64,000 nucleotides of DNA, from NCBI GenBank assembly GCA_964059195.1, contig CAXKWD010000001.1, positions 120,957,751 to 121,021,750 of the forward strand. The letters are read 5' to 3'. The notes under the pieces are model-generated. The model was not told where the DNA came from. It did no database searches and saw nothing but the letters and a program-made list of their open reading frames with translations. A program made the position numbers and the translations under genes. Source of the DNA: Ectobius pallidus (taxonomy: Eukaryota > Arthropoda > Insecta > Blattodea > Ectobiidae). Below are positions 59,201-64,000 of the stretch, in pieces. Position 1 is the first letter of the stretch; each line of letters starts with the position of its first letter.

Positions 59201-60534
59201 AGTATAAATGTAGTAAAAAGTATACTGTTAATAGCTGTGTTAAAGTAATTTGAAATGCAGGATGACGTAGAAGTTTTCTATGGGGATATTCTAGAAGGCA
59301 AGCAATCTGACGAGTTAAGATCTAAAGTTTAAATGTTCAGTATTTTTTATAGTTATACCTTTATCAGTTGAATATAATATTATCGACTTCTGAATAAGCC
59401 TGAGAAAATTATTTTCTTAATTCGATGAAATTTCTCAAATGTACGCTTCTAGGCAAAAAAAAAAACAAACAAACAAACAAACAAAGAAACAAACAAAAAC
59501 AAACAAACTGAAAAATCTCATTATATTTAAAAAAAAAACTCATTTTGCCGCCATGAGAAATATGTTAATTTTAGATTTCTGTTATGACCTTAGATCAAAG
59601 AAATATGTTAAGTTTTATCATATAGGGTTCTTTGTAAAAAGAAATTTTCTTGAAATATGTACGTTTATCAGTATATTTCAATCCACCTTAGAAACCATTA
59701 ATTAAAAATAAATTTGATTGTAAACGTTTTAAATGAATAATTGTCAGGGTAATGGGCTAGGGAGACAATGTAATGGAAAATCGAAAGTGACTGTTAAATA
59801 CAGGAGAATAAAATAGACAAAATAGTCAAGCATGTTGTATCACTATACTTGGGACCAGGATACAACCAGTATCTTGGTTGTGCACATACAGAAACGTCTA
59901 TGTAAAAATTTGATTCTTTCCAATTTTAGGGGCGTGTCATGGAGATGAAAACGGGTACTTGTTCTACATGCAGTATCATTCAAACATCGATTTGGACTAT
60001 GAAGAAGAGACAAGGATAACTATGGAGAGGATGATAAAAATGTGGACAAATTTTGCGAAAACTGGGTAAGAGGATCAACGTAATGATAACTCAGAGAAAA
60101 GAAAATAATTTTACTGCACTAACTTTTGGTGTCTTTAGAAGTTAATTTAAATAATTAAAGCATAATAGAATTGCACTTAGTATAATGGGAAGGTTTTTAT
60201 AAAGAGTAAGAAACTATCAAGACCAGCATACGACATACTTGTGTTATAGAAAAAGCAATAAATATACATGAACTAAAATGAAATTTCCTACAAATAATAT
60301 AAATTTAAAATGTTTAAGTATAATTTTGCAGAGTTAATAAACAGTACTCTGAAACATTGTTTCAGAAATCCAACACCTAGAATCGATGATCTGCTGAACG
60401 TGCAATGGAGTCCAGCCTCTAAATCTGAATTAAAATACCTCAAAATAGATAAAGAATTGTCAATGCAAAATAATCTTCTGGAACGACGAATGTTATTCTG
60501 GGAAAAGATGTACAAGGAATACGAATTACAATGA
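34557..60534 (+). CDS. Carboxylesterase gene 2 (ten exons, 540 aa)
   Basis: Coding exons are 34557-34691, 41329-41466, 47305-47458, 49198-49383, 51481-51686, 54931-55102, 55757-55932, 56022-56172, 59930-60065 and 60366-60534. They join to 1623 nt and 540 residues with no internal stop. Motifs are HGGG (106-109), DEDCLYLNVFTP, GVSAG with Ser188, Glu324 in GVTVQEI, and His443 in CHGDEN, so the full serine-hydrolase triad is present. The N-terminus MDTVLVKIKQGYLLG lacks a signal peptide, which suggests a cytosolic location. It lies 3.1 kb downstream of gene 1, on the same strand, and shares every intron position and phase, which marks a tandem duplicate. The predicted role is ester hydrolysis, possibly of xenobiotics or lipids. 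Substrate cannot be told from sequence. Confidence 0.95.
34780..35180 (-). mobile_element. tRNA-like SINE, family E, with (CA)n
   Basis: On the minus strand a B-box-like GGTCCGGGTTCGAATCCCAG is followed by GGGGCAAGTTACCTATATGG, a GTGTGTGT tract and GGTGACACCGGCATTGGGCT. It resembles a tRNA-derived SINE. No second copy in this window fixes its ends. Confidence 0.6.
35317..35650 (-). mobile_element. tRNA-derived SINE, family A, copy 3
   Basis: Read on the minus strand it has GAGAAGGTAATATCTCGAAC, GGTCCCTGGTTCAATTCCCG, GATTGTCAAGATATCACAAA, ATGTTGGACGATATTAAT and a tail at CAGTTTATCTGATTTTATT. This copy is the longest and shows AAGGTC... TCGAGCATAACTCGG internal blocks shared with copy 2. Confidence 0.85.
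35655..36390 (+). pseudogene. Possible LINE ORF1 remnant
   Basis: The sequence has scattered coding-like stretches, for example IDIKVIDIILKHIELLSNK (about 35888-35944). Directly downstream lies a LINE endonuclease remnant on the same strand. I infer a broken ORF1, but no domain is clear enough to name. Confidence 0.35.
36580..37610 (+). pseudogene. Non-LTR retrotransposon endonuclease remnant, split by a MITE
   Basis: The frames give NIRCLNGKFNILEDFLTG, YHFICLSEHCLSES, LKLIIVN, then after the insertion YRSPDGDTVIF, DFMHLLTEFGFQYLGNKLAR and DVIDFYFSDHFAVIF. This order (N-terminal NxxxLxxK, SEHxL, IYRSP, SDHxxV) is the APE endonuclease domain of non-LTR retrotransposons. Stops and frameshifts occur throughout, and a pogo-type MITE cuts it at 36898-37275. 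It cannot be functional. Confidence 0.8.
36896..37277. mobile_element. pogo/Tigger-type MITE (378 bp)
   Basis: The left end CAGTACAATCTTCATAATCC (36898) and right end GGATTATCAAGAGTGTACTG (37275) are inverted copies, flanked by the dinucleotide TA on both sides. CAGTA ends with TA duplication fit the pogo/Tigger group of Tc1/mariner elements. No transposase is encoded. It is inserted in a LINE endonuclease remnant. Confidence 0.87.
37990..38180 (-). pseudogene. LINE ORF2 C-terminal fragment
   Basis: The minus strand encodes NRRLGRPKTRWEDDVISDLK, then NNWSRIIENRKEWKKVVEKA and KTFNGEL before a stop. GRPKTRWEDD and the W..R..WK..VE.AK pattern are typical of the extreme C-terminus of insect non-LTR retrotransposon ORF2 proteins. 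Confidence 0.8.
38490..38714 (+). pseudogene. LINE ORF2 C-terminal fragment, plus strand
   Basis: The frame gives FWKKHVDRMENNRLAKKAQE, then GKRLRGRPATRWKDST and a stop at 38712-38714. W..HV.RM and GRP.TRW.D are typical of the end of retrotransposon ORF2. The same segment is repeated at 38971-39137. Confidence 0.8.
38545..39390 (+). repeat. 423-bp tandem duplication
   Basis: Two copies (38545-38967 and 38968-39390) start with ATAACTAAATTTACCAACGA and end with GTTTCACTAAGAA. They differ at only a few positions, so the duplication is recent. Each contains the LINE C-terminal segment with GRPATRW. Confidence 0.93.
39705..40441. mobile_element. TIR element with TA duplication (733 bp)
   Basis: The left end TACTTGATCCAAG with GGAGCAAAAGTAAACAAC is mirrored by GTTGTTTACTTTTGCTCC with CTTGGATCAAGTA on the right, about 39 bp with four differences. 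TA flanks both ends (39705-39706, 40440-40441). A tRNA-like B-box sequence (GGGTTCGATTCCC, minus strand) lies inside near 40284-40302. It looks like a Tc1/mariner-group MITE. Confidence 0.82.
41329..41466 (+). CDS. Gene 2 exon 2
   Basis: This exon encodes residues 46-91 (APQPPDPWDG to LNVFTPK), with DEDCLYLNVFTP. The acceptor is TATTTTAG and the donor GTAAAT, phase 0. It is one codon shorter than the gene 1 counterpart. Confidence 0.95.
41857..42811. repeat. Inverted repeat with flanking 45-bp direct repeats
   Basis: GTGGCATCCAGTGAGAGAGT (41959) is mirrored by ACTCTCTCACTGGATGCCAC (to about 42748), with a third partial copy near 42546. Outside these, CTAATTATTAAAACAATAAT and AATTTCCTTTTATCAAAA occur on both sides (41857-41904, 42763-42811) as direct repeats. 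This looks like a mobile element together with duplicated flanking DNA. Confidence 0.65.
43247..43798 (+). pseudogene. Reverse transcriptase fragment (YADD)
   Basis: The open frame reads LDKLHKIGIRGTVHKLFESY, then GVPQGTILGPILYLIYVNDL and FSYADDTVVIF. These are the finger and palm motifs of a LINE reverse transcriptase, with the catalytic YADD. VKYLGICIDQHLKW follows. It lacks the N-terminal half and the endonuclease. A frame break follows at 43799. Confidence 0.93.
43870..44304 (+). pseudogene. LINE ORF2 C-terminal part
   Basis: The frame gives SIMQYGILAWGGLAKTTLEP, LQKRIIKICLRKH and LYKFSLLKYFHKHR, the usual thumb and C-terminal region that follows the reverse transcriptase in jockey/CR1-like elements. 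It ends at TAA (44302-44304). It is separated from the RT frame by a stop and frameshift. Confidence 0.88.
44720..47084. other. Gene 2 intron 2, AT-rich remainder
   Basis: AT-rich DNA with an (ATT)n run near 46004-46031 and CATTTAAT-type repeats around 45830-45920. The segment 45470-45560 resembles 61745-61830. No gene is seen. Confidence 0.45.
47085..47256 (-). pseudogene. Retroelement RNase H fragment
   Basis: On the minus strand the frame reads NLSGHNCTIGNERAHELAKL and continues VASMDSDYVHS. The GHxxxxGNExAHxLA pattern is the C-terminal motif of the RNase H domain found in non-LTR retrotransposons. It stops about 50 bp from exon 3 of gene 2. Confidence 0.7.
47305..47458 (+). CDS. Gene 2 exon 3 (oxyanion hole)
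   Basis: This exon encodes residues 92-142 and starts codon 143. It has VMVWIHGGGYCIGSG and VVLVTFNHRLGALG. The acceptor is AATCTTCAG and the donor GTAAGA, phase 1. Confidence 0.96.
47459..49197. other. Gene 2 intron 3
   Basis: AT-rich DNA. Apart from a 60-bp tandem duplication at 48537-48656 I see no recognisable element. Confidence 0.5.
48537..48656 (+). repeat. 60-bp tandem duplication
   Basis: TTCATGGAACACCGGTACAT through GATACCC occurs twice with very few differences. Confidence 0.92.
49198..49383 (+). CDS. Gene 2 exon 4 (catalytic serine)
   Basis: This exon encodes residues 143-204. GLKDQIMVLRWVQENI, FGGDPNNVTVFG and GVSAGG with nucleophile Ser188 are clear. The acceptor is TTTCCTTCAG and the donor GTAAGG, phase 1. 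Confidence 0.96.
50164..50210. repeat. (ATT)n microsatellite
   Basis: About 40 bp of ATT repeats adjoining the left end of a TTAA-flanked element. Confidence 0.9.
50210..51456. mobile_element. TTAA-flanked long-TIR element (1.24 kb)
   Basis: Inverted repeats of about 170 bp (50214-50390 and 51295-51452) share GGACATACAGCTTTCGATGC, TTGTTCTGTAGCCTTGTAAT and ACAGTTATGGGTAATTATC. TTAA flanks both sides (50210-50213, 51453-51456), the target site of piggyBac-type elements. No transposase frame is seen. It is in gene 2 intron 4 and ends 24 bp before exon 5. Confidence 0.87.
51481..51686 (+). CDS. Gene 2 exon 5
   Basis: This exon encodes residues 205-273 (GLFHRAIIQSGCGINPWSFK to DTMTED). Trp221 occupies the PW acyl-pocket position. 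The acceptor TTTCTAACAG lies only about 24 bp from the end of a TTAA-flanked repeat element. The donor is GTAAGT, phase 0. Confidence 0.95.
52704..53590. mobile_element. TIR element with TA duplication (883 bp)
   Basis: The left end GGCCGTGTCGTGTTA (52706) and right end TAACACGACACGGTC (53588) are inverted copies with one difference, flanked by TA on both sides. The interior has repeated ATTTCGC phrases and no coding frame. It is in gene 2 intron 5. Confidence 0.8.
53674..54675. mobile_element. TIR element, about 1.0 kb
   Basis: TTAGGTTAGAATGTAGTTTC at the left is mirrored by GAAACTACATTCTAACCTAA at the right. Next to these, ATTCCGGCTCGGAGAA and TTCTCCGAGCCGGAAT form a second inverted pair, so the arms are about 100 bp. 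The interior is AT-rich and non-coding. Confidence 0.82.
54435..54586 (+). repeat. 76-bp tandem duplication
   Basis: ATCTTGTGGTTTCAAAACTA through GTTCATTAATGC occurs twice in tandem with about five differences, inside the TIR element. Confidence 0.92.
54931..55102 (+). CDS. Gene 2 exon 6 (catalytic acid)
   Basis: This exon encodes residues 274-330. It has EKHPFPMIFAPT, EEAFLPDTPLNLM and GVTVQEI with Glu324. It is two codons longer than in gene 1, which compensates for shorter exons 1-3 plus a longer last exon. The acceptor is ATCTTACAG and the donor GTAAAT, phase 1. Confidence 0.95.
55245..55589. mobile_element. MITE with perfect 28-bp TIRs (345 bp)
   Basis: AGTACGATTACTTCCACAAA continuing to GTCTCTGG on the left is exactly mirrored on the right. 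The interior is GC-richer than its surroundings and non-coding. It is in gene 2 intron 6. Target duplication is not clear. Confidence 0.82.
55757..55932 (+). CDS. Gene 2 exon 7
   Basis: This exon encodes residues 331-389 (DAVKCPSWYESLNENF to WQEYVN). The acceptor is TTCTTCAG and the donor GTAAGT, phase 0. SWYESLNEN matches EWFESLNEK of gene 1 and fixes the acceptor choice there. Confidence 0.95.
56022..56172 (+). CDS. Gene 2 exon 8
   Basis: This exon encodes residues 390-439 (LYSDLWINIGM to GAACLP). FYNFTYDGKLG-type sequence (YYYNFTYDGKLGYN) is the conserved block before the His loop. The acceptor is GCCATTTCAG. The intron before it is only 89 bp, the shortest in either gene. Confidence 0.95.
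56863..57007. mobile_element. Short MITE (about 145 bp)
   Basis: GTTTCCTAAAGGTATTCAGA on the left is mirrored by TCTGAATGTCTTTAGGAAC on the right, with CCATC/GATGG continuing inward. The interior is rich in CG dinucleotides. Confidence 0.75.
57010..59450. other. Gene 2 intron 8, middle part
   Basis: I see no clear gene. Several frames of 60-92 codons (for example 57634-57906 and 57984-58262) lack recognisable motifs. The local GC rise near 57730-58260 may mark an unrecognised element. Confidence 0.4.
59456..59507. repeat. (CAAA)n microsatellite
   Basis: About 50 bp of CAAA repeats after an A run. Confidence 0.9.
59930..60065 (+). CDS. Gene 2 exon 9 (catalytic histidine)
   Basis: This exon encodes residues 440-484. 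GACHGDENGYLF contains His443, followed by MIKMWTNFAKTG. The acceptor is CCAATTTTAG and the donor GTAAGA, phase 2. Confidence 0.96.
60366..60534 (+). CDS. Gene 2 exon 10 and stop
   Basis: This exon encodes residues 485-540 (GNPTPRIDDLLNVQW to YKEYELQ) and ends with TGA at 60532-60534. The acceptor is TTGTTTCAG. It is two codons longer than in gene 1. Confidence 0.95.
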
Positions 60535-60725
60535 CCATTGTAAATAATTAGCCACATTTTTATTGTATGACATAAACAAAACACTGCCTTTATTTCTAAA
60601 GCTTCTTTAAACAATCCTTCCAAACCCAATATGACTAAATGAAAAATCTGATGTGAAATTTATAGAACTTCAACTATCTAAATAGAAGTTAACATCTTGT
60701 AAAGTATAATTATTCTCGTCATATG

Positions 60726-61399
60726 AATTGGGTGTAAAAATTAAGAGAATGTCGTTACCACATCACATCGCATCCCAGAAGGATACATAACTAAAATAAA
60801 ATCTGATTCTCGTAACTTTTTTTTTACTTTAAGCAAGGCCAGTACATTTTTCTCTATTCACATTCTGACATAGAACAAGAGGCTATATTTCAAAGAGTAC
60901 GTATTCGGAGTGGGTGGCTTATAACCACCCTTCAGATAATTTTTTAGAGAATATGTTTCAAATAAAAGTGTTAACTCTTAGTACCACTTGTGTAAAGTTT
61001 AAACGTAATCGTAAGAGCTGATTTCGAAATAATCACGGAAAACGACATTTTCTTCAAATAAAGTCCTCTTCAAAACAAGAGGATGTCGTCATCAATCTTC
61101 GTGTCACAATCCCCGAAAGTACCTAACCCAAATATTTTTTTAAAAATTTTTGTACGATTTTCCGTTACAAGAGGCCGTATTGCGAAGTCAGTGTATTCAG
61201 AGTGGGTGGCTCTTAACTATCTTTCAGAGAAACGGCCTCTTTAGTCTATACCAGAATGTGAAGTGGGAAAAGTGTATTGTCCATGCTTAGGGTAAAAAAT
61301 GTTGCATGAGTACATTAATCAGATTTAATTTGGTTTGTGTATCCTTCGGGGATGCGATGCGATGTAGGAACGACATTCTCATCATTTTTATAACCAATT
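60726..61399. mobile_element. Palindromic (foldback) element after gene 2
   Basis: Arms of about 230 bp face each other. The left arm carries GAGAATGTCGTTACCACATC and GCATCCCAGAAGGATACATA. The right arm carries the inverted GTATCCTTCGGGGATGCGAT and GGAACGACATTCTC. An inner pair is CATTCTGACATAG and AGTCTATACCAGAATG. It starts 191 bp after the stop codon of gene 2. Confidence 0.82.
60795..60800 (+). terminator. Candidate poly(A) signal of gene 2
   Basis: AATAAA lies about 260 nt after the stop codon, and a second copy lies at 60961-60966. Both are inside a palindromic repeat (60726-61399), so the element probably supplies the 3' end signal. No canonical hexamer is seen between the stop codon and the element. 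Confidence 0.45.
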
Positions 61400-61625
61400 T
61401 ACATGCCGAGAATGCCATACATAATGTATTACACAAATAGTAAGAAAAACGTTTATTTAGGCAGAATAAGTTACGTGTAGGCCTATCACTTAAGATTTTT
61501 TTTTAAGTATAATAAGTTACCTTTCTTTGTGGTTTACTCGGCTAGGTGGAGCAGTGAGTTGACATTAGTTTTCAAGTCCCAGGTTCGCGAGAACGAATCT
61601 GCCCAAGTCGACATTTATGTGGGAA

Positions 61626-62353
61626 ATGGTAATCTGCGCCACTTCTACCTTTTCCCCAACCTACAGGATGTAAACTGCGTCACCGACGTATGTAAACTGC
61701 GCCACCGACATATGTAAACTGCGCCACCGACATTTAAATGGCGTCACAGTCATACTAACGCACTAACATTTTTCTTCCCACTTCTTCAGACAGGACTAGC
61801 TATGAAATTGCATAGGTGTGGTTAAAAATGTTAGGCTTAGTAGCTTTGTCATTTTAAAAAATGTTAAAAACAATACCCTAATTTCTTTTGCATGAACGCC
61901 TCGTCACTTATAAAATCGTTAAAAACACTACTTTAATTTTTTTGCATGAGCACTTTGTCCTCATATGACGTCTTAAAAATCGAAATAGCTATTTTATTGT
62001 TTATATATTGTTCTCTCCACTTGAGTAGACGAGAATACTTATCATTTATTTTAGCTGTTCTTGTTACAGATATCCCTTGTTCAATACTTCTCAGTTTTAT
62101 GTAGGCACTTGTTTGGAACTGGAGAAGTGCATCTAGCATAAGGAAGATGTTAGGAGAAGCGTGGTAAAACAAAGATTTATATTTTGCGTGAAATGTTCTA
62201 CTGCATTAGTCGTTTCTTTGCATTCTGTGGAATGTTCATTCGCCCATACTGAGGGTGGCGCAGTTTACATATCTGTGTGCCGCAGTTTACATATCTCATT
62301 TTTATTCTATTTCAAATTCGGTGTCAACCGTGGCGCAGATTATATACACCATT
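61626..62353. mobile_element. Foldback repeat with GCGCCAC motifs
   Basis: The left side has GTAATCTGCGCCAC, then three tandem ATGTAAACTGCG(C/T)CACCG units at 61670-61735. The right side has the inverted GGTGGCGCAGTTTACATAT and GTGGCGCAGATTATAT. The middle has imperfect repeats of about 75 bp with TTTTTGCATGA. No coding potential is evident. Confidence 0.65.
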
Positions 62354-62359
62354 TATGTG

Positions 62360-63565
62360 AGCACAGTATAATCTGCAGATTTACAGAATTACAGAACAAG
62401 TCCTGGAGGACAAAATTCAGACACATCTGCGAGGGTACAGCCCTAAGAAGATGCAAACAATCGTCATTAAATAATCACATCAAACAAACGACCCTAATGG
62501 AAGAGTTAACAAAATGAATACAGCAAACGAAGGATATTGGAAGTAAGCCTATTGCCCTTTTGGAAGTAGGCCTACAGGACAAAGCTACTAAGTTAGTTTC
62601 TAAGACACAGAATTGTTCATAAGAGGTTGCATTGCTAGCACTGAAGTCTATAATAGCATGCTTTGTTCATAATAAGTTAAAGGCTTTAGCTCACTGTGTT
62701 TGTTACTTGGACATGTTCTGTATGCGGGTTCGATTCATACTGCTACTGTGTTTTCTTATGATAGTGAGCAATTTAACCATTAATTTCTAGTTAGCCTGGT
62801 TATCCTCAACCTCCTAATGGTGCATGATACTTTTGCGGGTATTAATCAGTTAATTATAGGGTTTTCGCTTCATTATAATGCTGTTATATTTCTCTATTAT
62901 TCTCATAAACCCTAAAAAAATTACTCCCCGTTCCATAATATGGTATAAAAACAGGCCTTTTACGTTTAAGAATTTAGAGGGTTAGGCTGCATGTAGGTCT
63001 ATGCTATACTGTGTTTTACAATTTGATAATCATAATAATGCATTTTATTCCACATTATTCTGTACATATAGACAATTTAATTCCAGCTGTCTTAATGACG
63101 CCCATTTTCCTTGAACTGGAATATAAACTGTAGAATGGCACTAGAACACTTGGCTGTAAATTGTCTTGCTTTGGAGTTTCTACTCACATTTGCCTCGGTT
63201 ATGGGGTGTGTTTACTCATCCTGAAACGCCACAGGGATTGACGTCCATGCTCAGCTCCGTATCTTTACTTCGCAGGCTGTAGTATGCAATACGCAGCGAA
63301 CGTCTGACTGGATGATTGATCGCACCGCTACTGCGCATACAATAATATCAGACTACTACTCAGATGCGCACGCGCAATAAAGATGAACATTATTCCCGTG
63401 TCTATACGATATTATGGAACTGACGGTCTAACTTTACTCTAAAAATACAGATGAAATATACAGGAAATCTGCGCCACAACTCCCTTATTTTCATTCCGAT
63501 GATCGATTCGTTGTATAGCTTACTTTATTTCTAAAGACTGTAAAATAAATTAAGTTGCATAGTAA
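62360..63565. other. Spacer downstream of gene 2
   Basis: No gene or clear element is seen. A single GAAATCTGCGCCACAA motif at about 63467 resembles the ends of the repeat at 61626-62353. Confidence 0.45.
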
Positions 63566-63570
63566 TTGCT

Positions 63571-63890
63571 GTCCGCCGGCGTGGTCTTGTGGTTAGCGTC
63601 ACTGACTACAGATCCTCGGCCCCGGTTCGATCCCTGGTACCTCCTCGGATTTTTCTAAGGTCTGGAACGGGGTGCACTCAGCCTAATGATTCAAATTGAA
63701 GAGCTACTTGATAGAGAAGTAGCGGCTCCGGTCATGGAAACCACCAAACCACCAAACCACCATTAACGTGGGTGTCGGCATGCTGACCACATGCCCCCTA
63801 ATCCTGCCATCTGCCTATGATAGATAGGCATAATCGCAGCGGTCGGGTGGCAGGTCTTGTCCCTTCAGGGATGTAGCGCCACGGAGTTCA
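63571..63890 (+). mobile_element. tRNA-derived SINE, family B, copy 3 (full length)
   Basis: The head has GGTCTTGTGGTTAGCGTCAC (A box) and CGGTTCGATCCCTGG (B box). The body has CCTCCTCGGATTTTTCTAAG, GAGAAGTAGCGGCTCCGGTC, CGGCATGCTGACCACATGCC, ATCCTGCCATCTGCCTATGA and ends GATGTAGCGCCACGGAGTTC. It shares the full order with the copy at 18225-18513. An ACCACCAA triplication is seen near 63742. Confidence 0.9.
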
Positions 63891-64000
63891 GTGTTTTCTT
63901 TCGTGTGAGGAACTTGCCCTTACAGTTTGTCCAAGTAGCCTACTTTTAATCACCCAATATATAGAAACCATAATAACTAGGACAAAGCATTTAATGACCA

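Overview
The window is animal nuclear DNA, almost certainly from an insect. It is AT-rich, its introns are long and canonical (GT-AG), and it is full of transposable elements. The two proteins resemble the cytosolic carboxylesterases of hemimetabolous insects such as cockroaches, termites and their relatives. The exact taxon is an inference: nothing in the sequence names it.

The window carries two complete protein-coding genes, both on the plus strand and arranged head to tail. Gene 1 (9264-31410) and gene 2 (34557-60534) are carboxyl/cholinesterase (alpha/beta-hydrolase) paralogues. Each has ten coding exons that splice to an open reading frame of 540 residues. All nine introns lie at the same places and have the same phases (0,0,1,1,0,1,0,1,2) in both genes, so they arose by tandem duplication. 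Both keep the HGGG oxyanion hole, the GxSxG nucleophile elbow, the acidic residue and the catalytic histidine, and neither has a visible signal peptide. They look like active intracellular esterases of the type involved in ester and xenobiotic metabolism.

The rest is mobile and repeated DNA. Upstream of gene 1 (1-9263) are a tandem array of exon-like units (2497-3839), a dead hAT element with a transposase remnant and an 8-bp target duplication (4645-5752), two copies of a tRNA-derived SINE, and two inverted arms of a roughly 150-bp tandem repeat (6690-8300). Gene 1 introns hold a 2.4-kb non-autonomous hAT element with subterminal GGTCTT arrays, a 2.6-kb element with terminal inverted repeats of about 470 bp and a 9-bp target duplication (Mutator-like), and two copies of a 250-270 bp hAT-type MITE. 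The spacer between the genes (31411-34556) holds a SINE split by a second, foldback SINE. Gene 2 introns hold a non-LTR retrotransposon endonuclease remnant split by a pogo/Tigger-type MITE, two LINE C-terminal fragments with a 423-bp tandem duplication, a 5'-truncated reverse transcriptase, and several TIR elements with TA or TTAA target sites. One of these TTAA elements ends about 25 bp from an exon. The first AATAAA signals after gene 2 lie inside a palindromic repeat.

No CRISPR array, operon, prokaryotic signal or rRNA gene is present. The tRNA-like sequences are SINE heads. At least 20 perfect copies of the palindrome TAGGCCTA are scattered through the non-coding DNA, far above chance.
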